DNA from: Mycobacterium heidelbergense
GTDB lineage: Bacteria; Actinomycetota; Actinomycetes; Mycobacteriales; Mycobacteriaceae
Direction of reading: 5' to 3'
Length of the DNA stretch: 64,000 bases
NCBI RefSeq assembly: GCF_010730745.1
Contig: NZ_AP022615.1
Span: 3,782,001-3,846,000, forward strand
Of this stretch, positions 56,390 through 64,000 are shown in pieces. The notes beneath the pieces are model-generated. The model was not told the DNA's origin. It was given only the letters and a program-made list of their open reading frames with translations, and ran no database searches. Position numbers and translations under genes: made by a program. Numbering within the stretch: position 1 is the stretch's first letter; each line of letters begins with the position of its first letter.

Positions 56390-57625
56390 CTATGCGGGGC
56401 GCCTGGCGAACTTCGGCGCGTGTTCGGGTAGCGGGCCGATCGCCACCATGTAGCCGATGAATCGCCGCAGCGCCCGCGTTCGGCTCACCAGCAGCACGGC
56501 CCGCGGCGGTCGTGGATCGGCGCCGACGACGGCGGCCGCGATGACGTTGGCGTGGATCATCCGTTGTGCCGCCTGCAGAATCGCCGTCGGGAGCCACCGG
56601 CGCGCCTGCACCCGGGCCAGCTGCCGGGCGGACACCCGTCCCGCGCGCAACGGGCGGGCCAGTATGTGCGCGGCGGCCACCGCGTCGGCCACCGCCAGGT
56701 TGATGCCGACACCGCCCACCGGCGACATCGCGTGCGCCGCGTCGCCGATCAGAAGCACCCCGTCGGAGTACCAGCGGCGGAGCCGATTGAGCTGCACGTC
56801 AAGCAGTTTCACGTCGTCGAACGACGTCAGCGTGTCCACGCGGTCGGCGAGCCAGGGCACCATGCTGACCAGCGCCCGGTGCAGCGCCTCGATGCCCTGG
56901 GCCCGCATCGCGGCGTCGCTTCCCTTCGGGATGATGTAGGCGATCTGGTAGTAGTCGCCGCGGTCGATCGTGATCGCCGCGTGCCCGGCCCGGAGCACGC
57001 CGGCCAGCCCGCTCGGATCGTCGGGCCGGCGGGGTAACCGGAACCACCACACGTCCATCGGGGCGCCGAAGCTGTGCGGGGTCAGGCCAACCGCCGAGCG
57101 CACCGTCGACGAGCGGCCGTCGCAGGCCACCGTCAACTCGGCGCGCATTTCCCTGATTTCGCCCGCCTGGTCGCGGTAGGTGACGCCGGCGATTCGGTCG
57201 GCGCGCCCGCCGTCGCGGATCACGTCGAGCACCTCGGTGCTGCGCAACAACCGGAAGGTCGGCTCGGTCTCGGCGACGCTGGCCACCAGCTCGAGGAAGT
57301 CCCACTGCGGCACCAGGGCGATGTGCTGGTGCGCGCCCGGAAGGCGGGTCAGGTCGAGGCTCACCGGTACGTTCTGGATCTCCATGTGGACGGCGTCGAT
57401 GAGGCGATGCGGGATCTGCGCGAACCGCGGCCCCAGACCGAGCTCGTCCAGCAGCCGCAAGGTGCTCGCGTGCACCGTGTCGCCCCGAAAGTCGCGCAGG
57501 AAGTCGGCGTGTTTTTCCATCACCGTGACGTCGACGCCGGCGCGGGCCAACAGCAGGCCGAGGATCATGCCCGCCGGCCCGCCGCCGGCGATGAGACAGG
57601 TCGTTTCGTCGGATCCGGGTGGCAT
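56390..57625 (-). CDS. FAD-dependent monooxygenase, group A type
   Basis: ATG 57625 gives 411 residues (an ATG at 57643 adds six). FAD motifs are the GxGxxG-like IAGGGPAGMILGLLLARAG near the N-terminus, the DG motif CDGRSSTVRSAVG (about 165-177) and GDAAHAMSPVGGVGINLAVAD (about 290-310). Such enzymes hydroxylate aromatic compounds. The substrate is unknown. It is 59 nt upstream of trehalase on the same strand. Confidence 0.86.
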   Translation of the reverse strand: MPPGSDETTCLIAGGGPAGMILGLLLARAGVDVTVMEKHADFLRDFRGDTVHASTLRLLDELGLGPRFAQIPHRLIDAVHMEIQNVPVSLDLTRLPGAHQHIALVPQWDFLELVASVAETEPTFRLLRSTEVLDVIRDGGRADRIAGVTYRDQAGEIREMRAELTVACDGRSSTVRSAVGLTPHSFGAPMDVWWFRLPRRPDDPSGLAGVLRAGHAAITIDRGDYYQIAYIIPKGSDAAMRAQGIEALHRALVSMVPWLADRVDTLTSFDDVKLLDVQLNRLRRWYSDGVLLIGDAAHAMSPVGGVGINLAVADAVAAAHILARPLRAGRVSARQLARVQARRWLPTAILQAAQRMIHANVIAAAVVGADPRPPRAVLLVSRTRALRRFIGYMVAIGPLPEHAPKFARRPA

Positions 57626-57679
57626 GCGCCGATCTTGACACATTGGTTTTACGGTGTCGGCACGAATAGGGTGAGCCGG

Positions 57680-57874
57680 ATGGACGCGTTCCTGAATTGG
57701 TGGGACGGCAACGAGCTGTGGCTTTCCGGGCTTGCCTTCGTGCTGCAGGCCATGATCGTGATGCCCGTCGTCTTGGCGGTGGCCTACGTCACGGCGGTGC
57801 TGCTGGACGGCCTGCTGGGCAAGGGCATCCGGTTGATGCGCCGCCTCCGGCACGCGGATGGGGCACCCGGGTAA
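57680..57874 (+). CDS. Small conserved membrane protein
   Basis: This 64-residue protein starts at ATG 57680 with one long hydrophobic helix (about residues 15-45) and a basic C-terminus (IRLMRRLRHADG). Size and location fit Rv2401A. The function is unknown. It is divergent from the monooxygenase gene. Confidence 0.6.
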   Translation: MDAFLNWWDGNELWLSGLAFVLQAMIVMPVVLAVAYVTAVLLDGLLGKGIRLMRRLRHADGAPG

Positions 57875-57879
57875 CGCGC

Positions 57880-57957
57880 ATGCCCCGGTCGCACGTGACG
57901 TTGATTCTGATCACGCTCGTCGTGCTGGTGATCGTCACGTGGCTGTTGACGCACTGA
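57880..57957 (+). CDS. Possible 25-residue membrane peptide
   Basis: ATG 57880, 5 nt after the previous stop, encodes MPRSHVTLILITLVVLVIVT followed by WLLTH, a single hydrophobic helix with a short basic start. No clear ribosome site is present. It could be a translated small membrane protein coupled to the gene before it. Confidence 0.35.
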   Translation: MPRSHVTLILITLVVLVIVTWLLTH

Positions 57958-58025
57958 GGCACGCCGCGTCGGGCGTTGCCGACCTGCCGGCGGACGGCTC
58001 CGGTGGCGGCCCAGCGAATTCCTGT

Positions 58026-58031
58026 TAGGCT
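58026..58031 (+). promoter_or_regulatory. -10 box of the sulfate uptake operon leader
   Basis: TAGGCT matches TANNNT. It ends 7 nt before ATG 58039, the spacing at which the transcript would begin at the ATG itself. Confidence 0.6.
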
Positions 58032-58038
58032 TCGCGAC

Positions 58039-58095
58039 ATGCACGAGGCATCCGGTGTTTTGGAATGCGCCGTTTTCGTGCACTGTTGTCGCTGA
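58039..58095 (+). CDS. Leaderless polycysteine upstream ORF (cysteine attenuator leader peptide)
   Basis: The 18-residue peptide MHEASGVLECAVFVHCCR has Cys at 10, 16 and 17, the last two encoded by consecutive TGT codons just before the stop. A TANNNT -10 box is placed for a transcript starting at the ATG, so it would be translated without a leader. Leaderless ORFs with Cys runs upstream of sulfur operons act as cysteine-responsive attenuators in M. smegmatis and M. tuberculosis (established for other loci). Here the ORF is 122 nt upstream of subI, in the gap that also holds an anti-Shine-Dalgarno element. Slow decoding of the Cys codons at low cysteine is expected to raise sulfate importer expression. 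Confidence 0.7.
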   Translation: MHEASGVLECAVFVHCCR

Positions 58096-58151
58096 CTCCC
58101 GAACCCGTGCGCGGTCTGGTATGGAGTCGTGAATCTCCTGCATTTCGAGGC

Positions 58152-58212
58152 GCCTTTCCGCGGTAACGGGACACCAGCCCCATAAGTCCCGCCCCACATC
58201 GCACCGAAAGGC
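58152..58212 (+). promoter_or_regulatory. Anti-Shine-Dalgarno element and ribosome site of subI
   Basis: GCCTTTC (58152-58158) is the exact reverse complement of GAAAGGC (58206-58212), which contains the subI ribosome site, 5 nt before ATG 58218. Pairing would hide the site. Together with the upstream Cys ORF this fits a translation-coupled attenuator. Confidence 0.5.
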
Positions 58213-58217
58213 CACCC

Positions 58218-59264
58218 ATGCTTGACGACATCGGCAGCGCCCCGCGCCGGCGGCCCGTCCGGCACGTCGGGGCGCTCGCCCTGATTGTCGGTGTCGTTGC
58301 CGCGTGTCACGGTGGTGCCAGCGACGTCGTCGGTGGCGGCGGGCTGGCCAACGCGCACACGAGCATCACGCTGGTCGCCTATTCGGTCCCAGAACCGGGC
58401 TGGAGCAAGGTGATTCCCGCGTTCAACGCCTCGGACGAGGGCAAGGGCGTGCAGGTGATCACCTCGTATGGCGCCTCCGGCGACCAGTCGCGCGGCGTCG
58501 TCGACGGTAAGCCGGCCGATGTCGTGAACTTCTCCGTCGAGCCCGACATCACCCGATTGGTCAAGGCCGGCAAGGTTTCCAAGGACTGGAACACCGACGC
58601 CACCAAGGGAATCCCGTTCGGGTCGGTGGTTACGCTGGTGGTGCGCAAGGGCAATCCGAAAAACATCAGGGATTGGGACGACCTGTTGCGGCCCGGCGTC
58701 GAGGTCATCACGCCCAGCCCACTGAGTTCGGGGTCGGCCAAGTGGAATCTGCTTGCCCCGTACGCCGTCAAGAGCGACGGCGGCGCCAACGGTCAGGCCG
58801 GCGTTGACTTCATCAACAAGTTGGTGCGGGAGCACGTGAAATTGCGTCCCGGGTCGGGGCGGGAGGCCACCGACGTCTTCGTCCAGGGCAGCGGCGACGT
58901 GTTGATCAGCTACGAGAACGAGGCCATCGCCACCGAACGGGCGGGCAAACCGGTCGAGCACGTCAACCCGCCGAAGACCTTCAAGATCGAGAATCCCGTG
59001 GCGGTGGTCACCACCAGCCCGCACCTCGACGCCGCCGTCGCCTTCAAAAACTTCCAGTACACCGCCGCGGCGCAGAAGGTGTGGGCGCAGGCCGGATTTC
59101 GGCCGGTGGATCCGGCCGTCGCGGCCGACTTCCGGGACCGATATCCGGTTCCGGTGAAACTGTGGACGATTGCCGACCTCGGCGGTTGGGGGACGGTGGA
59201 TCCGCGGCTGTTCGACAAGAACTCCGGGAGCATCACCAAGATCTACACGCAGGCCACCGGATGA
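58218..59264 (+). CDS. subI: Sulfate-binding lipoprotein of ABC importer
   Basis: This 348-residue protein has a signal peptide ending in the lipobox GVVAAC (Cys about 31). The mature part is a periplasmic-binding fold with LVAYSVPEPGWSKVIPAF and TSYGASGDQSRGVVDGKPADVV, typical of sulfate/thiosulfate-binding proteins. It delivers sulfate to CysTWA for assimilation. The stop overlaps the cysT ATG. It corresponds to Rv2400c. Confidence 0.94.
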   Translation: MLDDIGSAPRRRPVRHVGALALIVGVVAACHGGASDVVGGGGLANAHTSITLVAYSVPEPGWSKVIPAFNASDEGKGVQVITSYGASGDQSRGVVDGKPADVVNFSVEPDITRLVKAGKVSKDWNTDATKGIPFGSVVTLVVRKGNPKNIRDWDDLLRPGVEVITPSPLSSGSAKWNLLAPYAVKSDGGANGQAGVDFINKLVREHVKLRPGSGREATDVFVQGSGDVLISYENEAIATERAGKPVEHVNPPKTFKIENPVAVVTTSPHLDAAVAFKNFQYTAAAQKVWAQAGFRPVDPAVAADFRDRYPVPVKLWTIADLGGWGTVDPRLFDKNSGSITKIYTQATG

Positions 59265-60145
59265 CGACCACCGTGACACCCGACCCTGAGGCGATCCGGC
59301 CCGAGATCGACGGCGGCGCCACTGAGGCGCCGCCGGGCGCGCGAGTTGTGCACGGGTCGGGAGCCACCTCGCTTCGCGTCGGTGTGGCGACACTGTGGCT
59401 TTCGGTGATCGTGCTGCTGCCGCTGGCGGCCATCGCGTGGCAGGCCGCGAGCGGCGGCTGGCACGACTTTTGGCTCGCGGTCACGTCGAATGCCGCGCTG
59501 GAGTCGTTCCGGGTGACGCTGACCATTTCCGCCGGGGTGACGGCGGTCAACCTGATCTTCGGCCTGTTGATCGCGTGGGTGCTCGTGCGCGACGACTTCG
59601 TCGGCAAGCGGCTCATCGACGCGATCATCGATCTGCCGTTCGCGTTGCCGACCATCGTCGCCAGCCTGGTGATGCTGGCCCTGTACGGGAACAACAGCCC
59701 GGTGGGTCTTCACTTGCAGCACACCGCATGGGGCGTGGCGGTGGCGCTGGCCTTCGTCACGCTGCCTTTCGTGGTGCGCGCCGTTCAGCCCGTGCTGCTG
59801 GAGATCGACCGGGAAACCGAGGAGGCGGCGGCGTCGCTGGGCGCCGGCGGCCCGAAGATCTTCACCTCGGTCGTGCTGCCGTCGCTGACGCCTGCGCTGT
59901 TATCCGGTGCGGGGCTGGCGTTTTCGCGAGCGATCGGCGAGTTCGGGTCGGTGGTGCTGATCGGCGGCGCGGTGCCGGGCAAGACGGAAGTGTCGTCGCA
60001 GTGGATACGGACGTTGATCGAGAACGACGACCGCACCGGTGCGGCCGCGATATCCATTGTGCTGCTGGCGATCTCGTTCGTCGTGCTGTTCATCTTGCGG
60101 ATCGTGGGCGGGCGGGCGGCCAAGCGTGAGGAGTTGGCCGGATGA
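59261..60145 (+). CDS. cysT: Sulfate ABC transporter permease CysT
   Basis: ATG 59261 overlaps the subI stop (ATGA) and gives 294 residues. Six or so helices follow a polar N-terminus of about 40 residues; the EAA loop is EEAAASLGAGGPKIFTSVVLPS near residue 185. Together with CysW it forms the membrane channel. It corresponds to Rv2399c. Confidence 0.94.
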   Translation: MTTTVTPDPEAIRPEIDGGATEAPPGARVVHGSGATSLRVGVATLWLSVIVLLPLAAIAWQAASGGWHDFWLAVTSNAALESFRVTLTISAGVTAVNLIFGLLIAWVLVRDDFVGKRLIDAIIDLPFALPTIVASLVMLALYGNNSPVGLHLQHTAWGVAVALAFVTLPFVVRAVQPVLLEIDRETEEAAASLGAGGPKIFTSVVLPSLTPALLSGAGLAFSRAIGEFGSVVLIGGAVPGKTEVSSQWIRTLIENDDRTGAAAISIVLLAISFVVLFILRIVGGRAAKREELAG

Positions 60146-60954
60146 CATCCTCGCCGCGGGTTCGCTACCTGATCCGGTCCGCCGCGCTCGCGTACATCTT
60201 CGTCCTGCTCGTCGTTCCGGTGACGCTGATCCTGTGGCGCACGTTCCGGCCCGGGTTCGGTCAGTTCGTCGACTGGGTGAGCACGCCGGCCGCGATATCG
60301 GCGCTGAATTTGACGCTGCTGGTGGTCGCCATCGTGGTGCCACTCAACGTGATCTTCGGCATCCCGACCGCGCTGGTGCTGGCGCGCAACCGCTTTCGCG
60401 GCAAGGGTCTGCTGCAGGCGATCATCGATCTGCCGTTCGCGGTGTCGCCCGTGATCGTGGGCGTGGCGTTGATCCTGCTGTGGGGATCGGCCGGCGCGTT
60501 CGGGTTTGTCGAAAAAGATCTCGGGTTCAAGATCATTTTCGGCCTGCCCGGCATCGTGCTGGCCAGCATCTTCGTCACCCTGCCGTTCGTGGTGCGCGAA
60601 GTCGAGCCGGTGCTGCACGAGCTGGGAACCGACCAGGAGGAGGCGGCGGCGACGCTGGGTTCGAGTTGGTGGCAGACCTTTTGGCGGATCACGCTGCCGT
60701 CGATCCGGTGGGGCCTGACGTACGGCATCGTGCTCACCGTCGCGCGCACCCTCGGCGAATACGGCGCCGTCATCATCGTGTCGTCCAACCTGCCGGGCAA
60801 GTCGCAAACGCTGACCTTGCTCGTCTCGGACCGGTACAACCGCGGCGCCGAGTACGGCGCCTACGCGCTGTCGACGCTGCTGATGGGCGTCGCCGTCCTG
60901 GTCCTGATCTTCCAGGTCGTCCTCGATGCCCGCCGGGCACGGGCGACCAAGTAG
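60142..60954 (+). CDS. cysW: Sulfate ABC transporter permease CysW
   Basis: The 270-residue permease overlaps cysT by ATGA. It has about six helices and an EAA loop, EEAAATLGSSWWQTFWRITLPS, near residue 170. It is the partner of CysT. It corresponds to Rv2398c. Confidence 0.94.
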   Translation: MTSSPRVRYLIRSAALAYIFVLLVVPVTLILWRTFRPGFGQFVDWVSTPAAISALNLTLLVVAIVVPLNVIFGIPTALVLARNRFRGKGLLQAIIDLPFAVSPVIVGVALILLWGSAGAFGFVEKDLGFKIIFGLPGIVLASIFVTLPFVVREVEPVLHELGTDQEEAAATLGSSWWQTFWRITLPSIRWGLTYGIVLTVARTLGEYGAVIIVSSNLPGKSQTLTLLVSDRYNRGAEYGAYALSTLLMGVAVLVLIFQVVLDARRARATK

Positions 60955-60975
60955 GCCCGACAAGGAGACTCGTAG

Positions 60976-62061
60976 ATGAGCGATAACGGAACCGAGCGCG
61001 GCGACCACGCGATCGTCGTGCGCGACGCGTACAAGCACTACGGCGACTTCGTCGCGCTGGACCACGTGGACTTCGTCGTGCCCACCGGTTCGCTGACGGC
61101 GCTGCTGGGCCCCAGCGGTTCGGGCAAGTCGACCCTGTTGCGGGCCATCGCCGGCCTCGACCAGCCCGACAGCGGAACCGTCACGATCAACGGCCATGAC
61201 GTCACCCGGGTCCCGCCGCAGCGTCGCGGCATCGGATTCGTGTTTCAGCACTACGCGGCGTTCAAGCACCTGACCGTTCGCGACAACGTGGCGTACGGGT
61301 TGAAGATCCGCAAGCGGCCCAGGGCCGAGGTCAAGGACAAGGTCGACAACCTGCTGGAAGTGGTGGGGCTGAGCGGGTTTCAGACCCGCTACCCCAACCA
61401 GCTTTCCGGCGGTCAACGGCAGCGGATGGCGCTGGCCCGGGCGCTGGCCGTCGACCCGCAGGTGCTGCTGCTCGACGAGCCGTTCGGGGCGCTGGACGCC
61501 AAGGTCCGCGAGGACCTGCGGACCTGGTTGCGGCGCCTGCATGACGAGGTGCACGTCACCACGGTGCTGGTCACCCACGACCAGCAGGAGGCGTTGGACG
61601 TGGCCGACCGGATCGCCGTGCTCAACAAGGGCCGCATCGAGCAGGTCGGCTCTCCGACCGAGGTCTACGACTCGCCGTCGAACGCGTTCGTGATGTCGTT
61701 CCTGGGTGCGGTGTCCGAGCTGAACGGAGCCCTGGTCCGCCCGCACGACATCCGGGTGGGCCGCAATCCCGAGATGGCGATCGCCGGTGGTGACGGCACC
61801 GCCGAGTCCATCGGGGTCGTGCGCGCCACCGTCGACCGGGTGGTGGCGCTGGGTTTTGAGGTGCGCGTGGAATTGACCAGCGCGGCCACCGGAGGCGCCT
61901 TCACCGCCCAGATCACCCGCGGCGATGCCGAGGCGCTGGCCTTGGGCGACGGCGACACCGTGTATGTGCGCGCCACCCGGGTGCCGCCGATCGTCGGTGG
62001 CGTGGCGGGTCCCGGTAGTGACGGTGCCGCCGAAGATCGGACCACGCTGACGTCGGCGTGA
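60976..62061 (+). CDS. cysA: Sulfate ABC transporter ATPase CysA
   Basis: This 361-residue ATPase starts at ATG 60976 behind AAGGAG. Walker A GPSGSGKST (about residues 43-51), Q-loop VFQHYAAF, signature LSGGQRQRMALARAL, Walker B VLLLDEPFGALD and the switch His in VTHDQQEA are all present. The C-terminal domain (about 240-350) is of the CysA/TOBE regulatory type. It corresponds to Rv2397c. The next gene, on the other strand, ends 2 nt away. Confidence 0.95.
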   Translation: MSDNGTERGDHAIVVRDAYKHYGDFVALDHVDFVVPTGSLTALLGPSGSGKSTLLRAIAGLDQPDSGTVTINGHDVTRVPPQRRGIGFVFQHYAAFKHLTVRDNVAYGLKIRKRPRAEVKDKVDNLLEVVGLSGFQTRYPNQLSGGQRQRMALARALAVDPQVLLLDEPFGALDAKVREDLRTWLRRLHDEVHVTTVLVTHDQQEALDVADRIAVLNKGRIEQVGSPTEVYDSPSNAFVMSFLGAVSELNGALVRPHDIRVGRNPEMAIAGGDGTAESIGVVRATVDRVVALGFEVRVELTSAATGGAFTAQITRGDAEALALGDGDTVYVRATRVPPIVGGVAGPGSDGAAEDRTTLTSA

Positions 62062-62063
62062 CT

Positions 62064-63433
62064 TTACGGGTCGTCTTCGTCGTCGTGGTGGAGGAGTTTT
62101 TCGGGGTGCCAGTAGGTGTTGGTTCTGGGTTGGCCGTGGTCGAGGTGTGGGGGTGGGATCCATTCGGTGTCGCCGTGGGTGTTTTTGCGGGTGCTCCAGC
62201 CGCCGGGTTGCACGATGTGGTGTTGGGTGGGACACCCGAAGGCCAGGTTGTTGACGTCGGTGTCGCCGCAGGTGGTGTAGGGCTCGACGTGATGGACTTC
62301 GCACCAGTACCCGGGCACGGTGCAGCCGGGTGCGGTGCAGCCAAGGTCTTTGGCGTACAAGACGATCCGCTGGGCGGGGGAGGCCAGCCTTTTGGTGTGG
62401 TACAGGGCTAGGGTTTTGCCCTTGTCGAAGATGGCCAGGTAGTGGCGGGCGTGGCGGGACAGGCGGATCACATCACTCATGGGCAGGATGCTGCCCCGCC
62501 GGTCAGGCCCCGCCCGGCGGCGGCCTCGAGCTCGGCCAGGGTGGTGGTGACGATGATCGAGGCGGGTAGGCCGTTGTGTTGGCCGAGGTTTCCGGAGGCG
62601 AGCAGGGCGCGCAGCGCGGCATTGAGACCATCGTGTTGGCGCTGCGCCGGGGAGCGGGAGTCTTTATCGATCACCTCTTGGCTGGGCGCGCCGTCCACGG
62701 TGGGGGTGTCATCGGTGGGGTTGCACATGCCGGGGGCGGCTAGTTTGGCCCACACGGCTTCTAGGGTGGCGCGGGCTTCGGGGGTGAGCCAGCCGTGTAG
62801 TGCGGACATGCCGTCGGCTTCCTGCTTACCCAGGGTCAGGCCGCGCCGGCGGGCGCGATCGTCGTCGCTGTAGGTGCCGTCGGGGTTGAGGCAGTCGGCG
62901 AGGGTGTCGGCCAGTGCGCCGAGTTGTTCGGGTCGATGTTGGGTGCCCAGGCGGGCGAGGTGTTTTTCGGCGCGTTCGCGGGTGGCTTGGTCGATCCAGC
63001 CGGGTAGTTGGTGGTAGAACCGGCGGATCGCCGCGACTTGCGCGCCCCCCAGTTTCCCGTCGCGTTGGGCCGCGGCGGTTTCGGCGAGCACCGGCGCCAA
63101 CGGTTCGCCGGTCAACGCGCGGCGGGGTCCGAGGTCGGCGGCTTCGTGAATGCGCCGGCCCGCTTCGCCACGGGTGATCAACGCCCACTCGGCGATCGCA
63201 TGCGAGAGCGTGCCGCCCAGTTCTTCGGGGGTGGCCTGGCGGGCCAGCTGATTGATCAGCGGATGCTCGATGGCTGGCACGCGGCGGCGCACCGTCTCGC
63301 AGCGCTCCAACAACGCCAACCGCTCCGGCGTGGTCAACGCCTCAAAATCCAGACCAACTACCCCGTCAACCGCGGCATCCAGGGCGTCGAAGGCAGCCGT
63401 GATCGCCTCCCGATCGGCCGCTCTCGAATGCAT
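62064..63433 (-). pseudogene. 13E12-family DUF222/HNH endonuclease gene, frameshifted
   Basis: The N-terminal part (63433-62477, 318 residues) is the DUF222 region of 13E12 repeat proteins, and the C-terminal part (62480-62064) carries the HNH nuclease with CTAPGCTVPGYWCEVHHVEPY. They are in different frames, meeting at an ATGA overlap near 62480. One extra C in the C4 run at 62494-62497 would restore a single frame through GGGSILPMSDVIRL, the normal junction sequence. The gene is therefore either inactivated by a one-base loss or shows a sequencing error. Members are dispersed, repeat-like genes in mycobacteria. It converges with cysA. Confidence 0.8.
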
Positions 63434-63510
63434 GTTCGAATACTATGACCGGGCACCGACAAAACCCATCTGGCAAAACCACTGAGGCGCAGGTGGCCTA
63501 GGCGGCGGGA

Positions 63511-64000
63511 TCAGGCCGCGATGCGCCGGGCGCCTTCGTTCAACGCCTGATCGAAGCGATCCAGCACCGTCTCGGCCACCAGCCGGTGCGCCCCCAGCGG
63601 GGCCGCAATCTCGATGCCGGCGCGGTCAGCGAACGCGCGCACCCGGTCCGGCAGCAACCCCGGCGCCAGGAACCACGGCGCGATGATCACCCGTCGGGCG
63701 CCTTGGCGGCGCAACCTGCCGGCGGCTTCGGCCAGCGACCGTTGCGGTCGGGTGGCGAACGCCGTCGTCGCGCCGACCCAACCAGTGCCCACGAGCAGCT
63801 TCGGCGCCACCCGCGCGGTGCGCGCGTTCGCTACGGGATCCGACGAGCCGATCGCCACGACGAGCACTCCGAGCGTGTCGTCGAGCCGCGAAACCCCCAA
63901 CCCCGTCACGCGCTGACGCAGCACCGACACCAACCGGTCGTCCTCGCCGAGCACGGGCGCCTGGCGCACCCGCTGCGGCGTCGTGCAGCCGGCGATCTGG
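63511..64000 (-). CDS. Sirohydrochlorin chelatase/CbiX-like protein, truncated by window end
   Basis: The frame is open to the window end, so only the C-terminal 162 residues are seen. GVLVVAIGSSDPVANAR, the repeated CbiX-like alpha/beta pattern and RRVIIAPWFLAPGLLPDR match the second half of two-domain CbiX/SirB chelatases. It would insert iron into sirohydrochlorin to make sirohaem for sulfite reductase, in keeping with the neighbouring sulfate importer. It corresponds to Rv2393 (che1), which lies next to cysH and nirA. Confidence 0.85.
   Translation of the reverse strand, partial: QIAGCTTPQRVRQAPVLGEDDRLVSVLRQRVTGLGVSRLDDTLGVLVVAIGSSDPVANARTARVAPKLLVGTGWVGATTAFATRPQRSLAEAAGRLRRQGARRVIIAPWFLAPGLLPDRVRAFADRAGIEIAAPLGAHRLVAETVLDRFDQALNEGARRIAA

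Noticed and set aside
57958..58217. SAM-type riboswitch upstream of subI
   Set aside because: I looked for a conserved multi-stem aptamer typical of actinobacterial sulfur genes and saw none; the leader is better explained by the Cys ORF.
59785..62304. 839-codon minus-strand frame opposite cysT-cysW-cysA
   Set aside because: Shadow frame; the three transporter genes carry all expected motifs on the plus strand.

Overview
The window is a GC-rich actinobacterial chromosome segment. Gene content and order point to a slow-growing, Mycobacterium avium complex-like mycobacterium. It runs opposite to the published numbering of M. tuberculosis and is largely syntenic with Rv2435c to Rv2393. The core includes a membrane cyclase-like protein, a cyclic-nucleotide-binding MscS channel, proA, MoxR/VWA, nadD, rsfS, gpgP, octT, degV, comEA/comEC, holA, rpsT, an ATP-grasp/alpha-E/transglutaminase operon, rnz, a CBS protein, lepA, lppR, trehalase, the sulfate importer subI-cysT-cysW-cysA, and a sirohydrochlorin chelatase cut by the window end. 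Species is inferred from content only.

Layout: 1-3454 signalling pair. 3578-7136 proA-moxR-VWA. 7337-10630 one tightly overlapping operon, nadD-rsfS-gpgP-octT-degV. 10683-34268 a large accessory lipid locus. 34341-36621 two acyl-CoA dehydrogenases. 36818-40238 comEA-comEC-holA. 40667-44159 ATP-grasp operon. 44297-46447 MarR, membrane protein, RNase Z. 46448-49448 a less GC-rich, gene-poor patch holding a GjpA-like exported protein and debris. 49449-57957 CBS, MazF-like, lepA, two LppR lipoproteins, trehalase, flavoprotein. 58026-62061 sulfate uptake operon with a leader. 62064-63433 frameshifted 13E12/HNH gene. 63511-end chelatase.

The accessory locus has the gene set and order of the trehalose polyphleate (TPP) locus: bimodular PKS, then divergently papA3, mmpL10, a Chp2/PE-PPE-like acyltransferase and fadD23. 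In this genome the same strand continues into a DapB-like dehydrogenase and an mmpS/mmpL pair. It lies between degV and comEA, where M. tuberculosis carries eis. The likely pathway is FadD23 activation of a starter acid, PKS elongation to phleic acids, PapA3 acylation of trehalose, MmpL10 export, and final assembly outside the membrane by the PE-type enzyme.

The most interesting regulatory signal is upstream of subI. A leaderless 18-codon ORF (58039-58095) ending in Cys-Cys-Arg sits 7 nt after a TANNNT -10 box, and a 7-nt anti-Shine-Dalgarno element lies between it and subI. This matches the cysteine-responsive polycysteine attenuators described in mycobacteria. Other points of note are a cyclase domain missing several catalytic residues next to a cNMP-binding channel, a probable non-canonical lepA start, a PKS with one DH for two modules, and several repeats and palindromes.
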